Assembly: GCA_963815375.1 (NCBI GenBank)
Contig: CAWFGX010000005.1
Location: forward strand, 1,364,001 to 1,428,000
From: JASHPR01 sp963815375
Lineage (GTDB): Bacteria; Actinomycetota; Actinomycetes; Streptosporangiales; Streptosporangiaceae
Length of the DNA: 64,000 bases
Reading direction: 5' to 3'
Shown here: positions 1 to 7,233 of the stretch, piece after piece
How positions within the stretch are numbered: the first letter of the stretch is position 1
Layout of the letters: each line of letters starts with the position of its first letter
Position numbers and translations under genes: made by a program
The notes under the pieces: model-generated
Seen by the model: the letters and a program-made list of their open reading frames with translations, nothing else
Told to the model about the DNA's origin: nothing
Database searches by the model: none

Positions 1-2
1 GC

Positions 3-650
3 CTGAACTACGGCGAGCACGCCCTGGAGGGCGGACGGGAGATCCCGACCTGGCCTGACGCGTTCGTGCGCGGCGCGGACAGCGTCCTGCCGCCGTATGC
101 CGACCTGGTCAAACCCGCGCTGACCGAGCGCTTCGACTACGAGGCCGAGCTCGGCATCGTCATCGGCTCCGGCGGCAGGTATATCCCAGCGGACAAGGCG
201 CTGGCGGCCATCGCTGGCTTCGTCGTCGTGAACGACGCGTCAGCCAGGGACTGGCAGCGGGCGGGCACCCAGTGGACGGCGGGCAAGAACTTCGAGGGCA
301 GCCTGCCCATCGGTCCCGAGCTGGTCACGACCGACGAGGTCGACGTCAGCGACCTGGCCATCAGCTCGAAGCTCAATGGCCAGGTCATGCAGTCGGCGCG
401 GACGTCCCAGATGCTGGTCGACGTCCCCAGCGCGGTCGAGTTCTTCTCCTCGTTCACCCGCCTGGTACCCGGTGACGTGATAGCCACCGGCACCCCGGGA
501 GGCGTCGGGAACGCCCGGACCCCGCCGGTGTACATGCATCCCGGCGACGTCATCGAGGTCACCGTTGAGAACGTGGGCACCATCCGCAACCGCATCATCG
601 CCGAAGAGGGCGCGCCCAGCGAGTGGAGATGGCATCCGGAAGGCGGATGA
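3..650 (+). CDS. Fumarylacetoacetate hydrolase (FAH) family protein, 5'-truncated by window edge
   Basis: The reading frame is already open at base 3, where it encodes NYGEHALE followed by IPTWPDAF, the typical N-terminal substrate-lid region of FAH-family enzymes, so the true start lies outside the window. Visible family hallmarks are FDYEAELGIVIG (acidic metal ligands), NDASARDWQ and IATGTPGGVG near the C-terminus. FAH-fold enzymes hydrolyse or decarboxylate acylpyruvates and 2-oxo-alkene-dioates using Mg2+ in the cytosol. It converges on the MmgE/PrpD gene that follows, and a second FAH protein is encoded at 26024-26899. The exact substrate is unknown; a ring-cleavage product hydrolase is the natural guess in this catabolic setting. 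Confidence 0.9.
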   Translation: MNYGEHALEGGREIPTWPDAFVRGADSVLPPYADLVKPALTERFDYEAELGIVIGSGGRYIPADKALAAIAGFVVVNDASARDWQRAGTQWTAGKNFEGSLPIGPELVTTDEVDVSDLAISSKLNGQVMQSARTSQMLVDVPSAVEFFSSFTRLVPGDVIATGTPGGVGNARTPPVYMHPGDVIEVTVENVGTIRNRIIAEEGAPSEWRWHPEGG

Positions 651-694
651 CCTGCGCAGGCCACTGACTGCCCCGGTGCCCAGGGCAGCCGCCG

Positions 695-2134
695 CTAGCG
701 GGCCAGGCAGGCGAGCAGCTCGTCAAGGCTCGCAAGCTCGGGCAGCGAGGCGACCAGTTTGACGACCCGGCTGGCTCGCGCAGCCGGCCATCCGGCGAAC
801 TCGGCGCAGGTGGCGAACTTCGCCGCCACCTCGTGGAACCTCATCGGCTGACTGGGACTGCCTTTGGCGAAGTCGGCGACGTGGCGCAGTTGACGGCCGT
901 CGTTCAGCTCGACGGTGACGATGCTGCGCATCTTGTCGTACCCGGCCGCCTCTGCCTCCGGGTCGACATGGAAGTCGACCCGCTCGATCATCGTCTTGAC
1001 GTCCGGGCGGCTGACGGTCTCGTCGGTGAACTCGGCCAGGCCGGCGCGGCGCTCGAGCAGCAGGATCGCCACGCAGAATTCCATCGAGAACTTTCCCTCC
1101 AGCGCCGTCACCGGCCGGTGGTAGATCAGGGCGTTCGGCATGTTGCTGTTGGTTCCGACCTTGATGGCCACGACCTGCTCGGGCTTGATGTCGTGCTCCT
1201 CGACAAGGGCGGCGAGCGCGGTCAGCGCCGGGTGGGTGAGCGAGCCGGACGGATGCGGCTTGATCGAAACCCCCGGCTCGGCGAAGGTCCACGGCGAGCC
1301 GAGCTTGCCGTCGATGCTCTCAGCCCGGAACCCGCCACCGGCCGCCCGGAAGAACCCTCGCCTGGCGTCGAGGATCTCCGGATTGGCGCTCCAGCCCAGG
1401 TTTGCCAATTGGGCAGCAACGACGCCGGCTTCGGCGGCATGGCCGGCATGGAAGGGCTTGGTCATGGTGCCGAAGTTCTCGCGGAGCCCTGCCGCCTGGC
1501 TGGCGGCGATTGAGAGCGCGGTCCGCGTGGCGTGCTGGCCGAGCCGGAGGATCCGGCTCGACCCGGCGGCTGAGCCGAGGCTGCCGCACGTGCCGGTGGT
1601 GTGGAAGCCGTCGTGGTAGTGGCGCGGATCGATCGCCTCGGCGATCTTGCACGCGACCTCGACGCCGACGTTGTACGCAAGGAGGAGCTCAGCGCCCGAG
1701 CAGCGAGACTGCTCGCCCAGAGCCAGCACGGCCGGCAGCACCGGCGCAGTGGGATGCATGAGCAGTCCGTATACCCGGTCGGGGGCGACAGCCAGCTGTG
1801 TGTCGTCGAAATCGTCGGCGTGCATCCCGACCCCGTTGGCCAGGGCGGCGAAGCGCGGATCAGCTCGCTTGGCGCTGCCGATGACCGTCGACCCGTGCTC
1901 GCGCAGCACCGCGAGGTCGCCGAGATAGCTCGCGATGAGGCGCCCGGCGTCGGACACCGAGCCGGCGAGAGCGAGGCCGAGCCCGTCGAGGATCGAGGCG
2001 AGGGAGGCGGCGATCACTGAGCCCGGCAGGTCCGCGAGCACCGTGCCGGTGACGAATGCCGATACGTAGCCAGTGAGCGAGTCGCCGGAGGCGCGGTCGG
2101 CGAACTCGGAGGCATTGCGGCTGGTCTCGGTCAC
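695..2134 (-). CDS. MmgE/PrpD family protein (copy 1)
   Basis: The 479-residue protein matches the MmgE/PrpD fold along its length: an alpha-helical N-terminal domain (about residues 15-270, with the SILDGLGLALAG and GVEVACKIAEA patches) and a C-terminal alpha/beta domain (about 285-450, starting near SIKPHPSGSLTHPAL). Characterised members are 2-methylcitrate dehydratase and cis-aconitate decarboxylase; many paralogues act on other tricarboxylates or unknown acids. The GTG start is preceded by GGGAGGG at good spacing. The gene is divergent from the FAD-oxidase operon at 2253, and the shared intergenic region carries the best palindromic copy of the cluster operator (2203-2217). A second MmgE/PrpD gene lies at 5887-7233. 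Confidence 0.92.
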   Translation of the reverse strand: MTETSRNASEFADRASGDSLTGYVSAFVTGTVLADLPGSVIAASLASILDGLGLALAGSVSDAGRLIASYLGDLAVLREHGSTVIGSAKRADPRFAALANGVGMHADDFDDTQLAVAPDRVYGLLMHPTAPVLPAVLALGEQSRCSGAELLLAYNVGVEVACKIAEAIDPRHYHDGFHTTGTCGSLGSAAGSSRILRLGQHATRTALSIAASQAAGLRENFGTMTKPFHAGHAAEAGVVAAQLANLGWSANPEILDARRGFFRAAGGGFRAESIDGKLGSPWTFAEPGVSIKPHPSGSLTHPALTALAALVEEHDIKPEQVVAIKVGTNSNMPNALIYHRPVTALEGKFSMEFCVAILLLERRAGLAEFTDETVSRPDVKTMIERVDFHVDPEAEAAGYDKMRSIVTVELNDGRQLRHVADFAKGSPSQPMRFHEVAAKFATCAEFAGWPAARASRVVKLVASLPELASLDELLACLAR

Positions 2135-2202
2135 GCGTGGCCCTCCCGGTCGTGGTGACGTGCTCCGGCAGCTCTTGCGGGATCACCAGCGATCGCGCAT
2201 GA

Positions 2203-2217
2203 TGAAACCTACTTTCA
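2203..2217. promoter_or_regulatory. Putative cluster operator, site 1 (perfect TGAAA-N5-TTTCA palindrome)
   Basis: TGAAACCTACTTTCA has perfect 5-bp inverted arms around a 5-bp centre. It lies in the divergent region between the MmgE/PrpD gene (starts 2134, minus) and the FAD-oxidase operon (starts 2253, plus), so it can serve both. It is the most symmetric of eight related sites in this window. Its 15-bp size and layout resemble IclR-family operators, and an IclR gene sits at the end of the cluster. Confidence 0.6.
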
Positions 2218-2252
2218 TTTCCTCACGTTAGCAGGGAGAGGCACGCTGCAAC

Positions 2253-3617
2253 ATGGATGGCTTCGTCGGGCCGGTGCACCGGCGCGGGGACGCGGCCTAC
2301 GAGCGGGTCCGCCTGGCCGCGCGGCGAGGCGCGGACTGGAACAGGCGAGCTGTGCAGCGGTACCCGGAGTACATCGTCGAAGCGGTGACCGACGGCGATG
2401 TCGCCGCGGCGGTGACTCTGGCCCGGCGTGAGGGGCTGGCGGTCAAGGCACGCTCGGGCGGTCACAGCTGGACCGATTCGAGCGTGCGCGACGGCACCGT
2501 GCTTGTCGACCTCTCGCTGATGAACCAGATGGCGTTCGACTTCGAGTCCGGCCGGGGGGTGCTCGGCCCGGGAGCCAAGGGGAACGAGATCGAGCCGGCT
2601 CTCGAGCGGCACGGCTGCTACTTCCCGACCGGCGGCTGCCTCGATATCGGCCTCGGCGGCTTCCTGCTGCAGGGCGGGTTCGGGTTCAACCGCACCCAGG
2701 TCGGGCCGGCCTGCATGAGCGTTCACGCCATAGACGTCGTGCTCGCCACCGGTGAGCTCGTCCACGCCGACGAGCACAACGAGCCGGACCTGCTCTGGGC
2801 GGCACGCGGCGCGGGGCCGGGCTTCTTCGGGATCGTCACCCGTTTCTACGTCGAGCTGCACCGCCTGCCCGGGGCGACGCTCTCGGCGTCGTACTGGTAC
2901 CCGATCGAGCTGGCCGGCGAGGTGCTCGACTGGATGATGGATCGTCATGACGCCGGCGAGTTCGGCGACGTGCTCGCCGGGCTCGTCGCGCTGCCGGCGT
3001 TCTCCGACTACATCGGCGGCGGCGAGCCTGTGCTCGTGCTGCGCGGCAGCGTCTCGGCGGCGAGCGAGGCGCAGGCCCGCTCGTCGCTCGCGGTCCTGCA
3101 CACCGCGCCACGGCCCGAGCGGGTCGTCAGCGAGAACGTCGCCGTCCCGGTGAGCTACAGCGACCGGCACGCCCAGGCCGCGTTCATGTATCCCGACGGT
3201 CTCACCTATGTCGCTGACAACATCTGGACCGACGCGGGCCGCGGCGACCTCGCCCCGTCCGTTGTCTCCGCTATCGCTGACCTTCCCACCAGCCGTTCGC
3301 ACGTCTGGGTTGAGGCCTACCGGCCGCACGCGCTGCCGCCCATGGCGTTCTCGATGGAAGGCAGGTACTACGTCGCCCTGTACGGCGTGGCGGACGGCGA
3401 CGCCAGCGAAGACCAGCTGACCGAGTGGACGACACGGCACATGAAGGAGATGGAGCACCTCGCCAAGGGCATCCAGTTTGCCGACGAGAACCTCGCGGTA
3501 CGGCCTGCGAATGGCCTCGCTGCCGACAACGCCGCCAGACTCGAGCAGCTGCGGGCGCGCTACGACCCCGACGGGCTGTTCAAGAGCTACCTGCTGCCCG
3601 ACGAGGCAGGCCGCTGA
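2253..3617 (+). CDS. Berberine-bridge-type FAD-dependent oxidoreductase (copy 1)
   Basis: A 454-residue secondary-metabolism-type flavoprotein oxidase. The FAD_binding_4 domain spans about residues 36-210, with RSGGHSW placing His71 where this family forms the 8-alpha-histidyl-FAD bond. GGC-LDIGLGG places Cys129 where bicovalent members form the second, 6-S-cysteinyl link. The C-terminal BBE element YDPDGLFKSY is present near the end. These enzymes oxidise alcohols, sugars or C-N bonds and pass electrons to O2. It is first in an apparent five-gene plus-strand operon (2253-7233), and the next gene begins just after its stop. The paralogue at 30331 lacks the cysteine. Confidence 0.92.
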   Translation: MDGFVGPVHRRGDAAYERVRLAARRGADWNRRAVQRYPEYIVEAVTDGDVAAAVTLARREGLAVKARSGGHSWTDSSVRDGTVLVDLSLMNQMAFDFESGRGVLGPGAKGNEIEPALERHGCYFPTGGCLDIGLGGFLLQGGFGFNRTQVGPACMSVHAIDVVLATGELVHADEHNEPDLLWAARGAGPGFFGIVTRFYVELHRLPGATLSASYWYPIELAGEVLDWMMDRHDAGEFGDVLAGLVALPAFSDYIGGGEPVLVLRGSVSAASEAQARSSLAVLHTAPRPERVVSENVAVPVSYSDRHAQAAFMYPDGLTYVADNIWTDAGRGDLAPSVVSAIADLPTSRSHVWVEAYRPHALPPMAFSMEGRYYVALYGVADGDASEDQLTEWTTRHMKEMEHLAKGIQFADENLAVRPANGLAADNAARLEQLRARYDPDGLFKSYLLPDEAGR

Positions 3618-3619
3618 CG

Positions 3620-4777
3620 GTGTCCGGCGTCCCGCCGGCCGGCGGCGAATCCATGCTCCACGCGGCGGTCCAGCGCCGCATCGCCGAACTGCGCCAGCGA
3701 ATGACGAGCCAGGGAGCCGATGTAGCGCTCTTCTACTCCTCCGGAGTCCACACCTTCCTGCTCGTAGACCACGTCCGCTACGTGAGCGGGTTCAAGTGCA
3801 TGGGCCCGGACGCCATCGTCGTGCTGCCGAAGGACGACCCGCCGGCGCTGCTCGTGTCACCCGTCTGGGACGGGGACCGGGCGCGGCGCCAGTCACCGAT
3901 CGAGGATGTCATCGCCACGCCCGACGTTCCCGCCGCCCTGCGCCGGCTGGCCGGGGAGCGGCGGCTGGGGGCGGCAGCGGTCGCGGTGACCGGGCTCGAT
4001 CGCATCACGGCGCCGGCCAGGGAAGCTCTCATGGAGAGCTTCCGGCTGCCGCTGCGCTCGTTCGACGCCTCCTTCGACGAGGTCGCGGCGATCCGTGACG
4101 ACTACGAGCTTGCTCTGGCCGACGCGGCGGCGAGGATCGCCGACGAGGCGAACGAGCACCTCCTGGCCACGGCAGCCGTGGGCATGCCCGAGTACGTGCT
4201 GGCGGCCGAGCTCGTCCGCTTCACCAAGTCCCGCGGTGCCGACGATAACTTCCTGCTGCTCGCCTCCTCGCAGCACAACCGCGGCGTGCGCCCGGTCTCC
4301 GACCGGCTGCTCGACCGCGGCGACTTCATCATCAGCGAGATGACCCCGAGCGTGGGCGGTCAGTTCGTGCAGATCAACCGCACCGCGGTGGTCGGCGAGC
4401 CGACTGGCGAGCACCGCGGCGCCTACGGCGTGCTGGCGGGCGCGCTGGAGGCCGGCCTGTCCCGGGCGGTAGCCGGCGCGACGGTTGGCGAGATGGTCGG
4501 CGCGGTCAACGACGCGATCAGCGCCGCCGGCTATGGCAGCCATCTCACCGGGCGCCGGCGCGGGCACGGTCTCGGGCTCGGGTCAGTCGTGCCCGGCGAC
4601 CTCGTAGCGGGCAACGGCACGGTGCTGCGTCCCGGGATGATCTTCACCCTCCACCCGAACCAGTACCTGCCAGCGACGGGATACATGATGTGCGGCCAGC
4701 CCGTGCTCATGACACAGAACGGGCCCAAGGTGCTCTCGGCGCGGCGCTCGCTCAGTCTCGACGTCGTCACCGTCTAG
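3620..4777 (+). CDS. Creatinase/prolidase-fold (peptidase M24-like) protein A
   Basis: About 385 residues with a creatinase N-terminal domain (about residues 15-145) followed by a pita-bread M24 domain. The metal-ligand positions of true M24 aminopeptidases are altered: IISEMTPSVGG-QFVQINRT has Glu and Gln where two Asp are usual, and TLHPNQY replaces the EPG-Y segment, although the GHG histidine remains. That pattern suggests a metal-independent, creatinase-like hydrolase rather than a peptidase. Start: GTG at 3620, two bases after the preceding stop, follows GAGGCAGG; an in-frame ATG at 3653 is the alternative. It lies between a BBE oxidase and a second M24-like gene. Confidence 0.85.
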   Translation: MSGVPPAGGESMLHAAVQRRIAELRQRMTSQGADVALFYSSGVHTFLLVDHVRYVSGFKCMGPDAIVVLPKDDPPALLVSPVWDGDRARRQSPIEDVIATPDVPAALRRLAGERRLGAAAVAVTGLDRITAPAREALMESFRLPLRSFDASFDEVAAIRDDYELALADAAARIADEANEHLLATAAVGMPEYVLAAELVRFTKSRGADDNFLLLASSQHNRGVRPVSDRLLDRGDFIISEMTPSVGGQFVQINRTAVVGEPTGEHRGAYGVLAGALEAGLSRAVAGATVGEMVGAVNDAISAAGYGSHLTGRRRGHGLGLGSVVPGDLVAGNGTVLRPGMIFTLHPNQYLPATGYMMCGQPVLMTQNGPKVLSARRSLSLDVVTV

Positions 4778-4786
4778 GAGCCGGCC

Positions 4787-5890
4787 GTGATCACTATGCC
4801 TGGCGTCGTCACCCACGGGCGTCTCGTCTGGGACCAGACGCTGTTCCCGCCCGACGAGCAGGAGCGCAGGCTCGATGCGGTGCGGACGGCGATGCACGGC
4901 AAGGGGCTGGACGGCCTGCTCGTCTTCGCCGACGGGGTCCACCACGCCGACACCGTCTACCTCACGCAGTGGTTCCCGATGGAGCTCTGGTCGGTGGTGA
5001 TTGTCAGCGGGTCGGGCCCGCCCAGCATCCTCAGCCAGCTGGTGCCGACGCCGGCGCGGGCGTGGTTCGGCACCGCCGGCCGGATCCCCGCGTTCAACGG
5101 TGACCTCGCCCGCCTGCTCGGTGAGCTCGGGGTGGGGGAGCGGCTCGGCCTCGTCGGCTTCGGCTACGCCCCCGGAGCGGTGCTCGACCGCCTGCGCCAC
5201 GAGCTGGCGGCGTACCGGCTCCAGCCAGCGGACGAGCTGATGCGCGCCGTGACCTGGCGGCTGCGGCCGCGCGAGCTGTCGGCGGTGCGGCTGGCTTCGG
5301 GGACGCTGGAGCAGGCGGCCACGGCACTCGCCGCGGCCCGGCGTGCGGGCCAGGGCGACACCGCGGCCCTCGTTGAGGCGGAGGCTACCGCACGCCGGCT
5401 CGGCGCCAGCGACGTGCGCATGTTGTACGCGACGCCGGGCGTCGCGTTCCGGCCACTCGAGCGCCGAAGCGACCGGCGCAGCGACGTGCTGGCGGCATAC
5501 CTCGCCGTAGAGGTGCTCGGCTACTGGGCCGACGCCGGCGTCTGTTTCGGGTCGGGCACCGGCGGCCTGGGCATGAGCTGCTCCGAGGCGCTCGACGCGA
5601 TGACGACTGGCCTGCGGGCCGGCGTCCGCGCCGCCGACATGGGGCGAGCGGGGCTCGCTTCACTCGGCGAGCTCGGGGCGAAGGCCGCACGCTACGGGCT
5701 CGGCAACGTGGTCGGCCTCTCCCTCCACCGGCGCCCGCAGCTCGCGCCCGACAGCCCCGACGTGCTCGAGCAGGACATGGTCGTGTCCATGCGAGTGCTG
5801 CTCGACGGGGCCACGCCGGCCATCGCCACGAGGCTGGCGCTCATCGGAGATCACGGCGCCGAGGTGCTCCTTGATAGCGGTCCCGCATGA
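4787..5890 (+). CDS. Creatinase/prolidase-fold (peptidase M24-like) protein B, degenerate
   Basis: 367 residues. The N-terminal part (about 20-150) resembles the creatinase N-terminal domain (HGKGLDGLLVFADG, VYLTQWFPMELW). The C-terminal half follows the M24 layout (GVRAADMGRAGLASLGELG and GLGNVVGLSLHRRP) but retains essentially none of the metal-binding Asp/His/Glu set. It may be a non-catalytic partner of protein A, encoded nine bases upstream, or a divergent hydrolase. GTG start with AGGAG upstream. Its stop overlaps the next start as ATGA, so the two are translationally coupled. Confidence 0.75.
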   Translation: MITMPGVVTHGRLVWDQTLFPPDEQERRLDAVRTAMHGKGLDGLLVFADGVHHADTVYLTQWFPMELWSVVIVSGSGPPSILSQLVPTPARAWFGTAGRIPAFNGDLARLLGELGVGERLGLVGFGYAPGAVLDRLRHELAAYRLQPADELMRAVTWRLRPRELSAVRLASGTLEQAATALAAARRAGQGDTAALVEAEATARRLGASDVRMLYATPGVAFRPLERRSDRRSDVLAAYLAVEVLGYWADAGVCFGSGTGGLGMSCSEALDAMTTGLRAGVRAADMGRAGLASLGELGAKAARYGLGNVVGLSLHRRPQLAPDSPDVLEQDMVVSMRVLLDGATPAIATRLALIGDHGAEVLLDSGPA

Positions 5891-7233
5891 ACGCCCTGAC
5901 CCGGCTCGCCGAGCGGCTGGCCGGCACCGAGCCCGACCGCCTCGGCTCGGACCTCCTCGACCTCGCCCGCCAGCGCCTGTTCGACCAGCTGGCGTCGTTC
6001 AACGCTGGCAGCTACCTGCCCGAGGCAAGCCTGCTGAGGCTGATCTGCTACGAGACAGGCATCGGGCCCTGGCAGGTCCCTGAACGGGATCTGCTGCTCC
6101 TGTCGGGAGTGACCCGCAGCACCGAGATCGACGACATCGACATCCGGTCGTGCACGACGGCCGGCGCGATCGTCGTCCCGGCGGCGCTGGTTGCGGCGCG
6201 GGCCGCCGCTGGCAGCGGCGCCTTCCGCCTGATCGGCGGGATCGTCGCCGGGTACGAGGCGATGGTCGGCTTCGGACGAGTCATCAGCGGCGCGCTGCGC
6301 CTCGGGACCGGCTACTGGCCAACTCACCTGGCGGCGCCGGTCGGCGCCGCGGCGGCGGCGGCGTACGTGCTCGGCTGGGACGCTGGCCAGACGGCGCACG
6401 CCCTGGCGATCGCGCTGAACCGGACGGCTGGGATGGGGGTGCGCACCGGGGGCAGCTCGAGCCCTCGCTGGGTGGTGATCGGCGCCGCCGCCGCGGACGG
6501 CTACCTCGCGGCGCGCGCGGCCGGCGCCGGGGCCGAGGGAGACCTCGAGATCCTCGACGCGCTAGCCCGGCGCCTCGGCACGCCCTTTGATCCCGAGGCG
6601 CTGACGCCGCCCGGGGAGGACGGCTGGCGTATCGGCGAGGTGGACACCAAGCCGTTCCGTACCGCCCGCCAGGCGTGCGCGGCGACCGACGCCTTCGTGC
6701 GCCTGACGGCGCTGCACCCCGGGGGCAGCGTGGCAGCGGTCGAAGCGCTCGTGCCAGAGCAGGTGCTGCGCATGGTCGACCAGCCCTACCCGGCCGGCTA
6801 CTCCAGGCGGCTCGGCGTCCAGTACCAGCTGGCGCTGGCTGCCATCGACGGCTCCGCGCTCTACGACCTGACGGAGGCGGCGCACGCCCGCGAGCAGGCG
6901 ATTCGCGGGCTGATGGGCAAGGTGCGGGTCGGCCCTGAGGCCGGGCTGACGGCCCGCTTCCCTGAGCAGTGGGGGGCGCGCGTCGCGGTCAGCTGGGACG
7001 ACGGCTCGAGCGAGCAGCTGGAGCTGCTCGACCCGAGCGGATCGGCTGCCGCGCCGATGTCCTGGGACGCTCTGGTGGCCAAGCACGAGCGGGTGCTGGC
7101 GGCCACGACGGCGGGAGCCGGGCAGCCAGCGCCGGCGGGCTCGGTCAGCGAGCTGCTGGCCGCCTGCCGGGCGGCAGGCGCAGGCAGCAGCGTTGACGAC
7201 CTCGCCCGCCTGCTGCGGCTAGCGCCCGGCTGA
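5887..7233 (+). CDS. MmgE/PrpD family protein (copy 2)
   Basis: 448 residues with the MmgE/PrpD N-terminal helical domain (LARQRLFDQLASFNAG, GGIVAGYEAMVGFGRV) and C-terminal domain (DTKPFRTARQACAATDAFV). In the family this fold gives dehydratases, decarboxylases or isomerases of polycarboxylates. It differs considerably from the copy at 695-2134, so it is not a recent duplication. It is last in the plus-strand operon. Its 3' end overlaps the 3' end of the convergent hydantoinase gene by 15 bases, leaving no room for a separate terminator. Confidence 0.88.
   Translation: MNALTRLAERLAGTEPDRLGSDLLDLARQRLFDQLASFNAGSYLPEASLLRLICYETGIGPWQVPERDLLLLSGVTRSTEIDDIDIRSCTTAGAIVVPAALVAARAAAGSGAFRLIGGIVAGYEAMVGFGRVISGALRLGTGYWPTHLAAPVGAAAAAAYVLGWDAGQTAHALAIALNRTAGMGVRTGGSSSPRWVVIGAAAADGYLAARAAGAGAEGDLEILDALARRLGTPFDPEALTPPGEDGWRIGEVDTKPFRTARQACAATDAFVRLTALHPGGSVAAVEALVPEQVLRMVDQPYPAGYSRRLGVQYQLALAAIDGSALYDLTEAAHAREQAIRGLMGKVRVGPEAGLTARFPEQWGARVAVSWDDGSSEQLELLDPSGSAAAPMSWDALVAKHERVLAATTAGAGQPAPAGSVSELLAACRAAGAGSSVDDLARLLRLAPG

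Noticed and set aside
2223..3458. Long open frame opposite the first BBE oxidase (and similar long antisense frames at 8593-10077, 13038-14390, 20953-22299, 25748-27934)
   Set aside because: They mirror real genes on the opposite strand, show no domain features, and are expected artefacts of very high GC third-position bias.
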